A stretch of DNA of 64,000 bases from Mayfieldus sp963841445 (GCA_963841445.1 CAWJCP010000002.1:310001-374000), one strand, 5' to 3'; positions 42,300 to 51,091 are shown, numbered from the stretch's first letter. Numbers and translations: made by a program. The notes: generated by a model from the sequence alone, not told the origin.

Positions 42300-43736
42300 T
42301 CAGCCGCGGATCAGCCCCAGCACCTCGTCGCGCTTTGCCTCCATGTCCTGCGGCGAGACCAGCGACTCGAGGTTGAGCCGCAGCAGCGGCTCGGTGTTTG
42401 AGGGGCGGACGTTGAAGTGCCAGTCGGGGTAGTCGATCGAGACGCCGTCGAGGTGGGTTGCCTCGCCGTCGGCATAGCGCTCCTCGATCAGCGCCATCCT
42501 CGCGGCCTGATCGTCGACCTCGGAGTTGATCTCGCCGGAGATGAAGTAGCGGGAGCGGAACTCGGCCATCAGGTCGCCGAGGCTGCGCCCCTCGACGCTG
42601 AGCAGCTCGAGCATCAGCAGGGCCGGGATCGTGCCCGAGTCTGCGCACCAGAAGTCGCGGAAGTAGTAGTGGCCGGACACCTCGCCCCCGAAGGCAGCGC
42701 CCTCCTCACGCATCCGGGCCTTGAAGAAGGCGTGGCCGACCCGGCTCAATGCCGAGCGTCCGCCCGCAGCTTCGATCGTGTCCGGAACGGCGCGACTCGA
42801 TCGCGGGTCATAGAGCACCGTCGCACCCGGCTGCTTGGCCAGCGTCGAGCGGGCGAGCAGGGCGCAGACAAAATCGCCGTCGCAGAAGGTCCCGGTCTCG
42901 TCGATGAAGAAGCAGCGGTCGGCGTCGCCGTCCCAGGCGATCCCGAGATCGGCCTTCTCGTCGCCGACCCGCTCGATGATCAAGGCGCGGTTGCGCTCCA
43001 GCAGCGGGTTGGGCTCGTGGTCGGGAAAATTGCCGTCGGGCTCGAAGTAGAGCGGCACGAGGTCGAGACCGAGGCTCTCGAGGATCGGGCCGACCATCGG
43101 ACCGGCCATCCCGTTGGCGCCGTCGACGACGGCCCGCATCGGCTTCACGCTCGCGGGGTCGATGAACGAAAGCGCGCGCTCGCGAAAGCCCTCCCAGACG
43201 TCGACCTCCTCGACCGATCCGCCGCCCGGAGGGTCGCCGAAGCCGCCCTCGATCTCGCGTCGCACGTCGTCGATCCCGGCGTCGCCGGAGAGTGCCAGGG
43301 CGCCCTCGCGGACCAGCTTTACGCCGGTGTAGGCCTTCGGGTTGTGCGAGGCGGTGACCATCGCGCCCCCGTCGAGCTCCATTGACCCGACCAGCTGGTA
43401 GAGCATCTCGGTCGCGATCATCCCGCCGTCGAGCACGGTCACCCCCTCGGCGACCAGGCCGTCGCGCACCCGCTCGCTCATCGCCGGGGCGGTCAGGCGC
43501 ATGTCGCGGCCGAGGCCGACGCGAAGCTCGGCCGGCGGCTTGTCGCGCAGGCGCCCGAGCACGTGCGCAAAGCCCCTGCCGACCGCATAGGCGGTGCTCT
43601 CGTCCATCTCGGACCCGTGCAGGCCGCGGATGTCGTAGGCCTTGAAGATGCTCGCTGGAGCGAGCGCACCTGTGCCCGCCACGCGCTCAGCTCCGCTTTC
43701 GCGCGCGTCGGGGTTGGAGGCAGGGTCCTCAACCAA
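42300..43736 (-). CDS. manB: Phosphomannomutase/phosphoglucomutase
   Basis: 478 aa from a TTG that overlaps the neighbour's stop by 8 bp. IFKAYDIRGLHGSEMDE (substrate entry), the phosphoserine loop VTASHNPKAYTGVKL, the metal site LGIAWDGDADRCFFIDE, GGEVSGHYYFRD sugar-binding loop and the final RPSNTEPLLRL phosphate loop are all intact. It interconverts hexose 1- and 6-phosphates for nucleotide-sugar and cell-envelope synthesis. manB is used for the family; PGM activity is also likely. Confidence 0.9.
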   Translation of the reverse strand: MVEDPASNPDARESGAERVAGTGALAPASIFKAYDIRGLHGSEMDESTAYAVGRGFAHVLGRLRDKPPAELRVGLGRDMRLTAPAMSERVRDGLVAEGVTVLDGGMIATEMLYQLVGSMELDGGAMVTASHNPKAYTGVKLVREGALALSGDAGIDDVRREIEGGFGDPPGGGSVEEVDVWEGFRERALSFIDPASVKPMRAVVDGANGMAGPMVGPILESLGLDLVPLYFEPDGNFPDHEPNPLLERNRALIIERVGDEKADLGIAWDGDADRCFFIDETGTFCDGDFVCALLARSTLAKQPGATVLYDPRSSRAVPDTIEAAGGRSALSRVGHAFFKARMREEGAAFGGEVSGHYYFRDFWCADSGTIPALLMLELLSVEGRSLGDLMAEFRSRYFISGEINSEVDDQAARMALIEERYADGEATHLDGVSIDYPDWHFNVRPSNTEPLLRLNLESLVSPQDMEAKRDEVLGLIRG

Positions 43737-44220
43737 GGCCGCCTCGCAGCGCCTCGTAGGTCTGCTGCGGCGTCTGCGGCATCACCCGGGTGTCGGCGAG
43801 GACCGGCATGAAGTTGGTGTCTCCGCCCCAGCGGGGGACGACGTGCATGTGGATGTGGCTCTCGAAACCGGCGCCGGCGATCCTGCCCTGGTTGAAGCCG
43901 ACGTTGTAGCCGTGCGGGGAGTAGACGTCCTCGAGCCGCCGCATCGCGCCCTGGGCCAAGGCCATCATCTCGGCGATCGTCTCGACATCGAGATCCTGGA
44001 GCGCCCCGCAGTGCTCGTAAGGCGCGACCATCAGATGGCCGTTCGTATAGGGAAAGAGGTTGAGGATCACGAAGCAGCGCTCACCTCGGTGGACGATCAG
44101 GTTCGCCTCGTCATCGTCGGCCGCCGGCTTGGCGCAGAAGATGCACTCGTCCTCGTTGTCCTTGGCGGCGTCCTTCACGTACTCGAGGCGCCAGGGCGCC
44201 CAGATGCGGTAGTTGGCCAC
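43729..44220 (-). CDS. HIT-family Ap4A phosphorylase-like protein
   Basis: 163 aa. CIFCAKPAA (zinc-type Cys pair) and ESHIHMHVVPRWGGDTNFMPVL, the histidine triad in the form used by actinobacterial Ap4A phosphorylases. GYNVGFNQGRIAGAGFESHIH is characteristic of that branch. Probably phosphorolyses diadenosine tetraphosphate to ADP and ATP. Distinct from the shorter HIT protein at 39710, which has a different triad context. Confidence 0.85.
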   Translation of the reverse strand: MANYRIWAPWRLEYVKDAAKDNEDECIFCAKPAADDDEANLIVHRGERCFVILNLFPYTNGHLMVAPYEHCGALQDLDVETIAEMMALAQGAMRRLEDVYSPHGYNVGFNQGRIAGAGFESHIHMHVVPRWGGDTNFMPVLADTRVMPQTPQQTYEALRGGLG

Positions 44221-44256
44221 AGGAGGCTGATCCTAGAGCCGCCGTCGGGCGGGCGC

Positions 44257-45261
44257 CTAGAGCCAGCCGCGGCGGCGGAAGTAGGCGACCATCGCGACGA
44301 GGATCGCGAACATCGCCCCGACCACGATCCAGAACGCGGTCATCCCCTCCTCCCCGGGGACGCGCACGTTCATGCCCCATATGCTCGCGACCAGGGTCAG
44401 GGGGAGGACGATCACGCTGATCGAGGTCAGGACGCGGAGGATGTCGTTGACGCGGTGCGAGATCACCGACTCGTTGGACTCCTCGAGCGCCTCGATGACC
44501 TCCTTGTAGTTCTCGAGCATGTCCCAGATCCGCTCGTGTGCGTCGACGATGTCGTCGAAGTAGATCTCCAGGTCGAGGTCCTCGGCGAGGTAGCGGGTCT
44601 TGACCTTCTCGAGGTCGCGCAGCACCGGGCGCTGCGGCCGGATCACCTTGCGGAAGTTGATGATCTCCTGCTTGGCGTTGGAGATGTCGCGAACGATCTC
44701 CTCCGAGCGGCCCTCGAAGATCTCCTCCTCGAGTGCGTCGAGCTTGTTGCCGATCTTGCGCAGCATCGGGAAGCAGTAGTCGAAGCTGTCGTCGACGATC
44801 CGATAGAGCAGGTAGCCGGCGCCACGCGAGAAGAGCTGCTCGCGCATCTCCTCCTTCGAGCGGCAGCGCTCGAACAGGTACTCGACCGGCTGAAGCGGCT
44901 GGTTGGGAAGCGTGATCAGGAAGCCGGGGCCGACGTAGAGATCGAGCTCACCGGTCCCGAGGCGACCCACCGAGCCGTCGAAGATCGGGAAATGAAGGAC
45001 GATGAACAGGTACTCGTCATAGACGTCGATCTTCGGGCGCTGGTTGCGCGAGAGGACGTCCTCGAGGTCGAGGGCGTGAAAGTCGAAGTGCTCCTCGAGC
45101 CAGGCGCGCTCGGGGGCGCCGGGCTGCTCGATGTTGACCCAGCGCAGGCCCTCGGCGTCGATCTGCTCGATGTTGGGGCCGCGGCGCTCAGGCTGCGCGG
45201 GGGAGACGAGCCCCGACCGCGCACGCGCGCGCCTCAGCCTTGGCTTCGGGAGGTTCGGCAT
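44257..45261 (-). CDS. corA: CorA-family magnesium/cobalt transporter
   Basis: 334 aa. A long cytoplasmic domain with the coiled helix DALEEEIFEGRSEEIVRDISNAKQEIINFRKVIRPQRPVLRDL, then two membrane helices and the selectivity motif GMN (IWGMNV) near residue 295, and a basic end (YFRRRGWL). Pentameric channel for Mg2+. No regulatory RNA is visible in the 5' region. Confidence 0.93.
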   Translation of the reverse strand: MPNLPKPRLRRARARSGLVSPAQPERRGPNIEQIDAEGLRWVNIEQPGAPERAWLEEHFDFHALDLEDVLSRNQRPKIDVYDEYLFIVLHFPIFDGSVGRLGTGELDLYVGPGFLITLPNQPLQPVEYLFERCRSKEEMREQLFSRGAGYLLYRIVDDSFDYCFPMLRKIGNKLDALEEEIFEGRSEEIVRDISNAKQEIINFRKVIRPQRPVLRDLEKVKTRYLAEDLDLEIYFDDIVDAHERIWDMLENYKEVIEALEESNESVISHRVNDILRVLTSISVIVLPLTLVASIWGMNVRVPGEEGMTAFWIVVGAMFAILVAMVAYFRRRGWL

Positions 45262-45420
45262 CGGTCTGGCTCATCTTCTCGCTCGCGGTGGTCATAAACA
45301 GTGGTGAAAGGTTAGTCGGTGCCTGACGGTGGGAAGCTTTAGGCGTGTGACTGCATCGGCGGTGAACGTGCACGGCCGATCAGCCGTAGGGCAGGCATGA
45401 ATCCAACCGAAGGACTTGCA

Positions 45421-45918
45421 ATGGAGCTGCGCGAGATACAGAAGCCGCTGAAGGATCGGTACCGGGAGGACCCGGATTCCTCGAAGGTGACGCTGCGCGC
45501 TGACGGGGCGCAGGGCGAGGACGCGATGAACTGCTCGGTCGACATCGGCCGCGCGGTTCAAGCCGCGCAGGCGCACGGTGGCGTCGGAGGCGCCGGGACC
45601 GTCGCCTGCTCGGGAGACCTGCTGCTTGCGGCGCTGGCCGCCTGCGCGCAGCTGACCTGTCAGATGGTCGCCGCGAACATGGGGATCGAGGTGAACCGAA
45701 TCGAGGTCGGAGTCGAGGGGGATCTCGACCTGCGCGGAACCCTCGGGGTCGACAGAAGCGTCCCTGCCGGCTTCGGCGCGATCCGGCTCCGGTTCGTGAT
45801 CGATGCGCCCGGAGTCGACCAGGCGGAGCTCGATTCGCTGCTCGAGAAGACCGAGCGCTACTGCACGGTGCTGCAGACCCTGCGCCAGGCGCCGCCGATC
45901 GACGTTCAGCTCACCTGA
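45421..45918 (+). CDS. OsmC/Ohr-family protein
   Basis: 165 aa from the ATG at 45421 (GAAGGA upstream); an ATG at 45397 is weaker. Two Cys in the expected OsmC positions: GTVACSGDLLLAALAACAQLT and KTERYCTVLQTL. These reduce organic hydroperoxides, although some members are only structural relatives. It ends about 40 bp before the SAM riboswitch and is not part of that unit. Confidence 0.85.
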   Translation: MELREIQKPLKDRYREDPDSSKVTLRADGAQGEDAMNCSVDIGRAVQAAQAHGGVGGAGTVACSGDLLLAALAACAQLTCQMVAANMGIEVNRIEVGVEGDLDLRGTLGVDRSVPAGFGAIRLRFVIDAPGVDQAELDSLLEKTERYCTVLQTLRQAPPIDVQLT

Positions 45919-45959
45919 CCCGGCGGGACCCGCTGAGGCCGCTGGTATAGTGGCGCCCA

Positions 45960-46065
45960 CACATCAAGAGGAGTGGAGGGACTGGCCCTTTGAAGCTCCG
46001 GCAACCCCCCGACATATAGGGACGGTGCCAATTCCAGCAGGCAAAGGAAAAGCCTGCGAGATGTG
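45960..46065 (+). promoter_or_regulatory. S-box (SAM-I) riboswitch
   Basis: The conserved S-box core is easy to follow: a P1 stem CACATC/GATGTG (45960-45965 with 46060-46065), AGAGG-x-GTGGAGGGACTGGCCC, GAAGCTCCGGCAACC, and GGTGCCAATTCCAGCAGG with the P4-type hairpin GCAGGCAAAGGAAAAGCCTGC. It binds S-adenosylmethionine. An intrinsic terminator follows at 46078-46110, so SAM should switch off the downstream threonine-synthase-like and CysO-like genes. Confidence 0.9.
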
Positions 46066-46077
46066 GAAGTCCGATCG

Positions 46078-46110
46078 GACCTCTGCCCCTCGCCAGGCGG
46101 AGGTCTTTTT
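46078..46110 (+). terminator. Riboswitch-controlled intrinsic terminator
   Basis: GACCTCTGCC and GGCGGAGGTC form a 10-bp stem (one G-U pair) around an 8-nt loop, followed by five T. Lying between the S-box aptamer and the gene start at 46119, it is the expression platform: SAM binding should favour this hairpin. Confidence 0.85.
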
Positions 46111-46118
46111 CGTATCGG

Positions 46119-47363
46119 ATGACAGTCACGGTCAATGAGCTGAGATGCAAGGAATGCGGCGCGGGCTATCCGCTCGAGGCCCGCTTCGTCTGCGAGCAGT
46201 GCTTCGGGCCGCTCGAAGTCGCCTACGACTTCTCCGGGCTCGACCCGGCCGAGGCACGGCGCAAGGTCCAGGCCGGCTCGCGCGGCATCTGGCGCTACGC
46301 AGACTTCCTGCCCTTCGAGTCGCGGCCCACCGACCCGCTCGAGCCGGGCCTGACGCCGCTGATTCGCGGCGATCGACTCGCCGAGCGGCTGGGCATCGAC
46401 GCCGAGGTCTGGATCAAGAACGACGCCGCCAACCCGACCCATTCGTTCAAGGACAGGGTCGTTTCGGTGGCGCTCGCGAAGGCCCGGGAGCTCGGTTTCG
46501 CCGTCGTTGCCTGCGCGTCGACCGGCAACCTCGCCAACGCCGTCGCCGCGCACGCCGCCGCCGCCGGCCTCGACTCATACGTATTCGTCCCCTCCGACCT
46601 GGAGGAGCAGAAGCTGCTCGCCACCGCCGTCTACGGAACCACTCTGGTCGGGGTGCGGGGAACCTACGACGACGTCAACCGCCTCTGCACGCAGCTCGCC
46701 GAGTCGCGGCCCTGGGCGTTCGTCAACGTCAACCTGCGCCCCTACTACTCCGAGGGCTCGAAGACGGTCGCCTTCGAGATCATCGAGCAGCTCGGCTGGG
46801 AGCTGCCCGATCGGATCGTCTGTCCGGTCGCCTCCGGATCCCTGTTCACCAAGATCGCGGCCGGCATGCGGCAGTGGCTCGACCTTGGGTTGGTCGATGG
46901 CGAGCTTCCGGCCTTCAGCGGCGCCCAGGCGGATGGCTGCAGCCCCGTCGCCACCGCCTTCGAGGAGGGTTGGAGCGCCCCCAAGCCGCAAAAGCCGGAC
47001 ACGATCGCGAAGAGCCTCGCGATCGGCGATCCCGCCGACGGCATCTACGCACTGGAGCTGGCGCGCGAGAGCGGTGGCGGGGTGAGCGCGGTTTCTGATG
47101 CCGAGATCCGCGACGGCATCCGCGTGCTCGCCGAGACGACGGGAATCTTCACCGAGACGGCCGGTGGCGTTACCACCGCCGTGCTCGCGAAGCTCGCCGA
47201 GCAGGGCCAGATCGATTCCGGCGAGCGGGTCGTGCTGGTGATCACCGGCGAAGGGCTGAAGACCCTCGACGCGACCCGCGAGGGGTTCGCGATGCACGAG
47301 ATCGATCCCGACCCGGCGAGCTTCGATGCCGAGGTGGTCGAGACGGTCGGAGCCCAGCGATGA
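46119..47363 (+). CDS. Threonine-synthase-like PLP enzyme with N-terminal zinc ribbon
   Basis: 414 aa. C10-x2-C13 and C25-x2-C28 make an N-terminal zinc ribbon, as in actinobacterial threonine synthases. K111 (HSFKDR) should hold PLP; ASTGNLANAVAAHAAAAGL is the phosphate-side loop, and PVASGSLFTKI and ITGEGLKTLD complete the fold. The family normally converts O-phosphohomoserine to threonine. Two things point elsewhere: an S-box directly upstream, which should shut it off when SAM is high, and an overlapping gene for a CysO-like sulfur carrier. Use of O-phosphohomoserine plus protein thiocarboxylate to make homocysteine is an attractive inference; ordinary threonine synthesis cannot be excluded. 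Confidence 0.88.
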   Translation: MTVTVNELRCKECGAGYPLEARFVCEQCFGPLEVAYDFSGLDPAEARRKVQAGSRGIWRYADFLPFESRPTDPLEPGLTPLIRGDRLAERLGIDAEVWIKNDAANPTHSFKDRVVSVALAKARELGFAVVACASTGNLANAVAAHAAAAGLDSYVFVPSDLEEQKLLATAVYGTTLVGVRGTYDDVNRLCTQLAESRPWAFVNVNLRPYYSEGSKTVAFEIIEQLGWELPDRIVCPVASGSLFTKIAAGMRQWLDLGLVDGELPAFSGAQADGCSPVATAFEEGWSAPKPQKPDTIAKSLAIGDPADGIYALELARESGGGVSAVSDAEIRDGIRVLAETTGIFTETAGGVTTAVLAKLAEQGQIDSGERVVLVITGEGLKTLDATREGFAMHEIDPDPASFDAEVVETVGAQR

Positions 47364-47632
47364 GCGTCACCGTGAAGGTCCCGACCCAGCTTCGCGCCGC
47401 GACCGGCGGCGAGGCGGAGCTGGAGGTCGAGGGGACGACGGTGGGGGAGACGCTTGAAGCTGCCTTCGCAGAGCACGACGGGCTGCGCGACCGGATCACC
47501 GAGGACGGCGAATTGCGGCGCTTCGTCAACGTCTTCGTGTCCGGGGAGGACATTCGCTTTCAGGATGGCCTGGCGACGCCGGTCGCCGAGGGCGACGAGG
47601 TGACGATCCTTCCCGCTGTCGCCGGCGGCTGA
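47360..47632 (+). CDS. CysO-like ubiquitin-fold sulfur carrier
   Basis: 90 aa, overlapping the PLP enzyme by 4 bp. It aligns end to end with mycobacterial CysO as I remember it: VTVKVPTQLR, FVNVFVSGEDIRF, GLATPVAEGDEVTILPAVAGG, and ends in the required Gly-Gly. Such proteins carry sulfide as a C-terminal thiocarboxylate, made by an MoeB/MoeZ enzyme not seen here. In mycobacteria CysO feeds cysteine synthase CysM; here the partner by position is the threonine-synthase-like enzyme. A Mec-type peptidase gene, which releases the product in mycobacteria, is not adjacent. Confidence 0.88.
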   Translation: MSVTVKVPTQLRAATGGEAELEVEGTTVGETLEAAFAEHDGLRDRITEDGELRRFVNVFVSGEDIRFQDGLATPVAEGDEVTILPAVAGG

Positions 47633-47635
47633 AGC

Positions 47636-48558
47636 ATGCAGGCCGTCGTGATCGATGAGACCGGGGGGCCGGAGGTGCTGCGGCTGCAGGAAGTCGAGCG
47701 ACCCCGAGCCGGGCGACGGCGAGGTTCTGGTCGAGGTGCGTGCCGCCTCGGTGAACCCGATCGACGTCAAGCGTCCGCCGCGGCCTGGTCGCGACGTCCT
47801 TGCCCGCCGTGCTCGGCACGACATCTCCGGGGTCGTGCGAGGAGTCGGAGTCGGGCGACTTCTCGAGCGGCGACGAGGTCTTCGGCTGTGCCTCCAGCGG
47901 CGCCTACGCGGAGCTCGCGACCGCATCGACCGGCGCGATCGCCCGCAAGCCGGATGGCGTCAGCCACGAGCAGGCGGCGGCGATCCCGGTCGCCGGGTGA
48001 CACGGCTTGGCAGGCGCTCTTCGAGCCGGCGGCCTCGAGAGTCCGGGCAGACGGCGCTGATCGCCGGCGCCGCTGGCGGGGTCGGCCACTTCGCGGTTCA
48101 GTTCGCGAAGGCACGCCGGCGCCCGGGTAATCGGCACAGGCTCCTCGCGCAATCGCGACTTCGTCCTCGGCCTCGGCGCCGAGCGAGTACGTCGACTACA
48201 TCGAGCAGGACGTCTCCGAAGCGGTCTCCGGCGTCGACGTCGCCTTCGACACCGTGGGCGGGCGAGACGACCGAGTCGCTTCGTGCCCGACCCTGCGCGA
48301 GGGCGGCGTCCTGGTCACGATCGCCGCGGAACGCCGCCCGAGCGAGGCGGCACAGGAGCGCGGGGCTCGCGCCGAGCTGTTCGGCTCCGAGCCCGAACGC
48401 CGAGCAGATGGCTCGCATCGCCGAGCTGGTCGCCGCAGCGGAGAGGTCGAGGTGGAGATCTCGCGAGGACCTCCCGCTCGCGCGAGATTCAGCGTGCCCA
48501 CGAGCTGAGCGAGACGGGCCACACGCGCGGGAAGATCGTCCTCACCCTCGATAGCTAG
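47636..48558 (+). pseudogene. NAD(P)H:quinone-oxidoreductase-like gene with many frameshifts
   Basis: Pieces of one zinc-independent MDR protein appear in all three frames in the correct order: MQAVVIDETGGPEVLRLQEV, then PGDGEVLVEVRAASVNPIDVK, DEVFGCASSGAYAELATAS, HEQAAAIPVAG, GQTALIAGAAGGVGHFAVQFAKA, AFDTVGGETTESL, EGGVLVTIAAERR and HELSETGHTRGKIVLTLDS. At least seven single-base shifts separate them within 0.9 kb, far more than in any neighbour. It is either a decaying gene or a locally bad stretch of assembly. As written it cannot make a full enzyme. Confidence 0.75.
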
Positions 48559-48597
48559 CGGCTCCGCGGGGCCCCGGCGGCGCGGAATAATCGCGGG

Positions 48598-49329
48598 ATG
48601 GACGTTGTCAAGACCGTCGCGATTCTCTGCGGCGGACGCGGCACCCGGCTTCGCGAGCGAACCGAGTCGCTGCCCAAGCCCCTGGTCGAGATCGGCGGCC
48701 GGCCGATCCTCTGGCACGTGATGCAGATCTTCGTCGCTTACGGCTGCCGCCGGTTCGTCCTCTGCACCGGCTATCTCGGCGAGATGGTCGCCGAGTTCGC
48801 CGCCGCCGAGGACTGGCCGGAAGGGGTTGAGGTCAAATGCATCGACACCGGCATCGACACGCCCACCGGCGGGCGGCTGAAGCTGGCCGCCGAACCGATC
48901 GGGACGCAGACCTTCTTTGCGACCTATGCGGACGGAGTCGCCGACATCGACCTCGGCAAGCTGGCCGACTTTCATCGCGGCCATGGCGATCCCGGGACGG
49001 TGACCGTCGTGCGCCCCCACCTGCAGTTCGGGATTGCCGAGCTCGACGGTGACTCCCGGGTGCGGCGGTTCATCGAGAAGCCGCGCTCCGAGCAGTGGAT
49101 GAACGGCGGCTTCTTCTGCTTCGAGCCCGGCGCCCTCGACTACATCGCAGAGGACAGCGTGCTCGAACGGGAGCCGCTGGAGCGGATGGCAAGCGAGGGA
49201 CGACTGCACGCATTTCGCCACCAGGGCTTCTGGGATTGCATGGACACCTACAAGGACGCGGTGATGCTCGATGACCTCTGGCGCTCGGGCAATGCCCCCT
49301 GGAAGGTGTGGGCGGATACTCGGAATTGA
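48598..49329 (+). CDS. rfbF: Glucose-1-phosphate cytidylyltransferase-like enzyme (RfbF type)
   Basis: 243 aa. Nucleotide-binding loop ILCGGRGTRLRERTESLPKPLVEIGGRPILWH, the RfbF/CDP-glucose signature WPEGVEVKCIDTGIDTPTGGRLK, and a YADGVADIDL metal site. It would couple CTP and glucose 1-phosphate to CDP-glucose, the start of CDP-linked deoxysugar routes. A TetR gene separates it from a dehydratase-like gene that could use its product. Confidence 0.85.
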   Translation: MDVVKTVAILCGGRGTRLRERTESLPKPLVEIGGRPILWHVMQIFVAYGCRRFVLCTGYLGEMVAEFAAAEDWPEGVEVKCIDTGIDTPTGGRLKLAAEPIGTQTFFATYADGVADIDLGKLADFHRGHGDPGTVTVVRPHLQFGIAELDGDSRVRRFIEKPRSEQWMNGGFFCFEPGALDYIAEDSVLEREPLERMASEGRLHAFRHQGFWDCMDTYKDAVMLDDLWRSGNAPWKVWADTRN

Positions 49330-49380
49330 CGAGGAGTTCGGTTTCGCTCGCCGGCGGTGTGCGAGTATCCACATCCAGGG

Positions 49381-50034
49381 ATGGAAGCAGGAGGGAATAG
49401 GGCAGTCGGCGCTGTCCGTCGCCAGCGGCTCACCGGCGCCCAGCGCCAGAAGGTGATCCTTGAAGCTGCTGCGGAGGTCTTCGCCCGTCGCGGTTACGAG
49501 GGGGCACGACTCGAGGAGATCGCCAGGACCGCCGGCGTGTCGAAGGCGCTGATCTACGAGCACTTCGAGGGCAAGCGCGAACTCTACGCGCAGATCTTCC
49601 GGCGCGGCACCGACGAGTCGTTCGGGACTGCCCTCGCTGCCGTGGCGGCCGAGGAGCAGAGCATCAGGCGCCTCGAGGCTGGGCTGGGAGCGTTCCTCGA
49701 CTTCGTCGCGGACCAACCCGACGTTTGGCGTGTGATCGAGCAGGAGGTCTCGGACCCGGAGATCGTCGAGCTCGACCAGAGTCGCCAGGTCCGGGCCGAG
49801 AAGGCGATCGCGGAATTGCTAGCCGTCGACGACGGAATCATGGGCCAGGATCTCGATCCCGCTCAGATCGAGCTGTTTGCGGTGATGGTCAACGGCGCCA
49901 TGGTCAGAGCTGCCAACTGGTGGCTTTCCCATCTTGAGACGCCTCGCGAGGTCGTGCTCGAGAGCCTGATGGATTTCATCTGGCTCGGCATGGACCGAAT
50001 CCGTTCGGGCGATCACGAGCGCGTCTCCGCCTGA
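49381..50034 (+). CDS. TetR-family transcriptional regulator
   Basis: 217 aa from the ATG at 49381. The HTH covers residues about 22-68: VILEAAAEVFARRGYEGARLEEIARTAGVSKALIYEHFEGKRELY. The helical ligand domain ends with ESLMDFIWLGMDRI. It stands between the CDP-glucose synthase and dehydratase genes on the same strand, so it may control them, although no palindrome as clear as the one at 9022 is seen upstream. Confidence 0.88.
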   Translation: MEAGGNRAVGAVRRQRLTGAQRQKVILEAAAEVFARRGYEGARLEEIARTAGVSKALIYEHFEGKRELYAQIFRRGTDESFGTALAAVAAEEQSIRRLEAGLGAFLDFVADQPDVWRVIEQEVSDPEIVELDQSRQVRAEKAIAELLAVDDGIMGQDLDPAQIELFAVMVNGAMVRAANWWLSHLETPREVVLESLMDFIWLGMDRIRSGDHERVSA

Positions 50035-50056
50035 GCGCTTCGCATAGCGTCAGCGC

Positions 50057-51091
50057 GTGAGCTCGTACCTCGTCACCGGCGGACACGGCTTTGCGGCGTC
50101 CTGGCTGATCAAGGCCCTGCTCGACCGAGGCGATCGGGTGCGCTCCCTCGACCGCCCCGGCCCTCGGATCGGCGACACCGGAGCGTCGAGGCCGTCCGCT
50201 CTCGAGCTGCACGGCATCGCCGCGGAGGTCGAGATGATCGAGGCGGACCTACGCGACGCGGATTCGGTCGAACGCGCCGTGGACGGTGCGGAGACCGTGT
50301 TTCATCTCGCCGCGCAGACGATCGTCGGGAATGCCCGCGCCGCGCCGCGCGAGACTTTCGAGGTCAACGTGCTCGGGACCTGGAACGTCCTCGACGCCTG
50401 CCGGCAGAAGGGGGTCGGACGGCTGGTCTTCGCCTCCTCGGACAAGGCCTACGGGGCCAGCGACAGGCTTCCCTACCGCGAGGACTTCCCGCTGCGGGCG
50501 GCGCATACCTACGATGCCAGCAAGGCCGCCGCGGACATTCTCGCGCGCAGCTACTGGCCCAGCTACGGGCTGCCGGTGGCGGTGACGCGCTTCGCGAATC
50601 TCTACGGCGGCGGTGATCTCAACTTCACCCGCCTGGTCCCCGAGGCGGTCAGCGCGGCGCTCGACGGACGTGCTCCCGTGATCCGCTCCGATGGGACGCC
50701 GCAACGCGATTTCCTCTACGTCGAGGACGCGGTCGCCGCCTACCTCGCGATCCTCGACGCGATCGACGCCGGGCCCGCCCGTGGAGAGGCATTCAACGCC
50801 GGCGGCGACGCGCCGCATTCGGTCGCCGAGGTGGTGGGCTTGATCGCCGAGATCTCCGGGACCGGGGTGGAGCCGCGGATCGAGGGAAGCGGCAACCCGG
50901 AGGGCGAGATCGACCGCCAGTACGTCGACAGCACGAAGCTTTGCGAGCTGACCGGGTGGCGCCCAAAGATCGAGCTCCACGAAGGCCTGCGAAGGACGAT
51001 CGAGTGGTACCGCGAGCACCCGGAGGCACGGGCCCCGGCGCTGACCGCCTCCCGCTCACTTCGTTTCGCGGCTGAGAAGCATTGCGCCTGA
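50057..51091 (+). CDS. NAD-dependent epimerase/dehydratase (CDP-glucose 4,6-dehydratase-like)
   Basis: 344 aa from a GTG. TGGHGFAASWLIKALLDRGD binds NAD; SSDKAYG and YDASKAAADILARSYWPSYGLPVAVTRFANLYGGGDLN supply the catalytic Tyr/Lys and the CDP-glucose dehydratase-like signature. Acts on the sugar nucleotide from the adjacent RfbF-like enzyme by inference. The last 15 or so codons (SRSLRFAAEKHCA) are encoded by the first copy of a tandem repeat that continues to 51192, so the natural C-terminus has been lengthened or replaced. Confidence 0.82.
   Translation: MSSYLVTGGHGFAASWLIKALLDRGDRVRSLDRPGPRIGDTGASRPSALELHGIAAEVEMIEADLRDADSVERAVDGAETVFHLAAQTIVGNARAAPRETFEVNVLGTWNVLDACRQKGVGRLVFASSDKAYGASDRLPYREDFPLRAAHTYDASKAAADILARSYWPSYGLPVAVTRFANLYGGGDLNFTRLVPEAVSAALDGRAPVIRSDGTPQRDFLYVEDAVAAYLAILDAIDAGPARGEAFNAGGDAPHSVAEVVGLIAEISGTGVEPRIEGSGNPEGEIDRQYVDSTKLCELTGWRPKIELHEGLRRTIEWYREHPEARAPALTASRSLRFAAEKHCA

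Noticed and set aside
45960..46065. SAM-IV rather than SAM-I riboswitch
   Set aside because: The order of conserved segments (GAGGGACTGGCCC, CCGGCAACC, GGTGCCAATTCC) and the closing P1 follow the S-box; a covariance model could settle any doubt.
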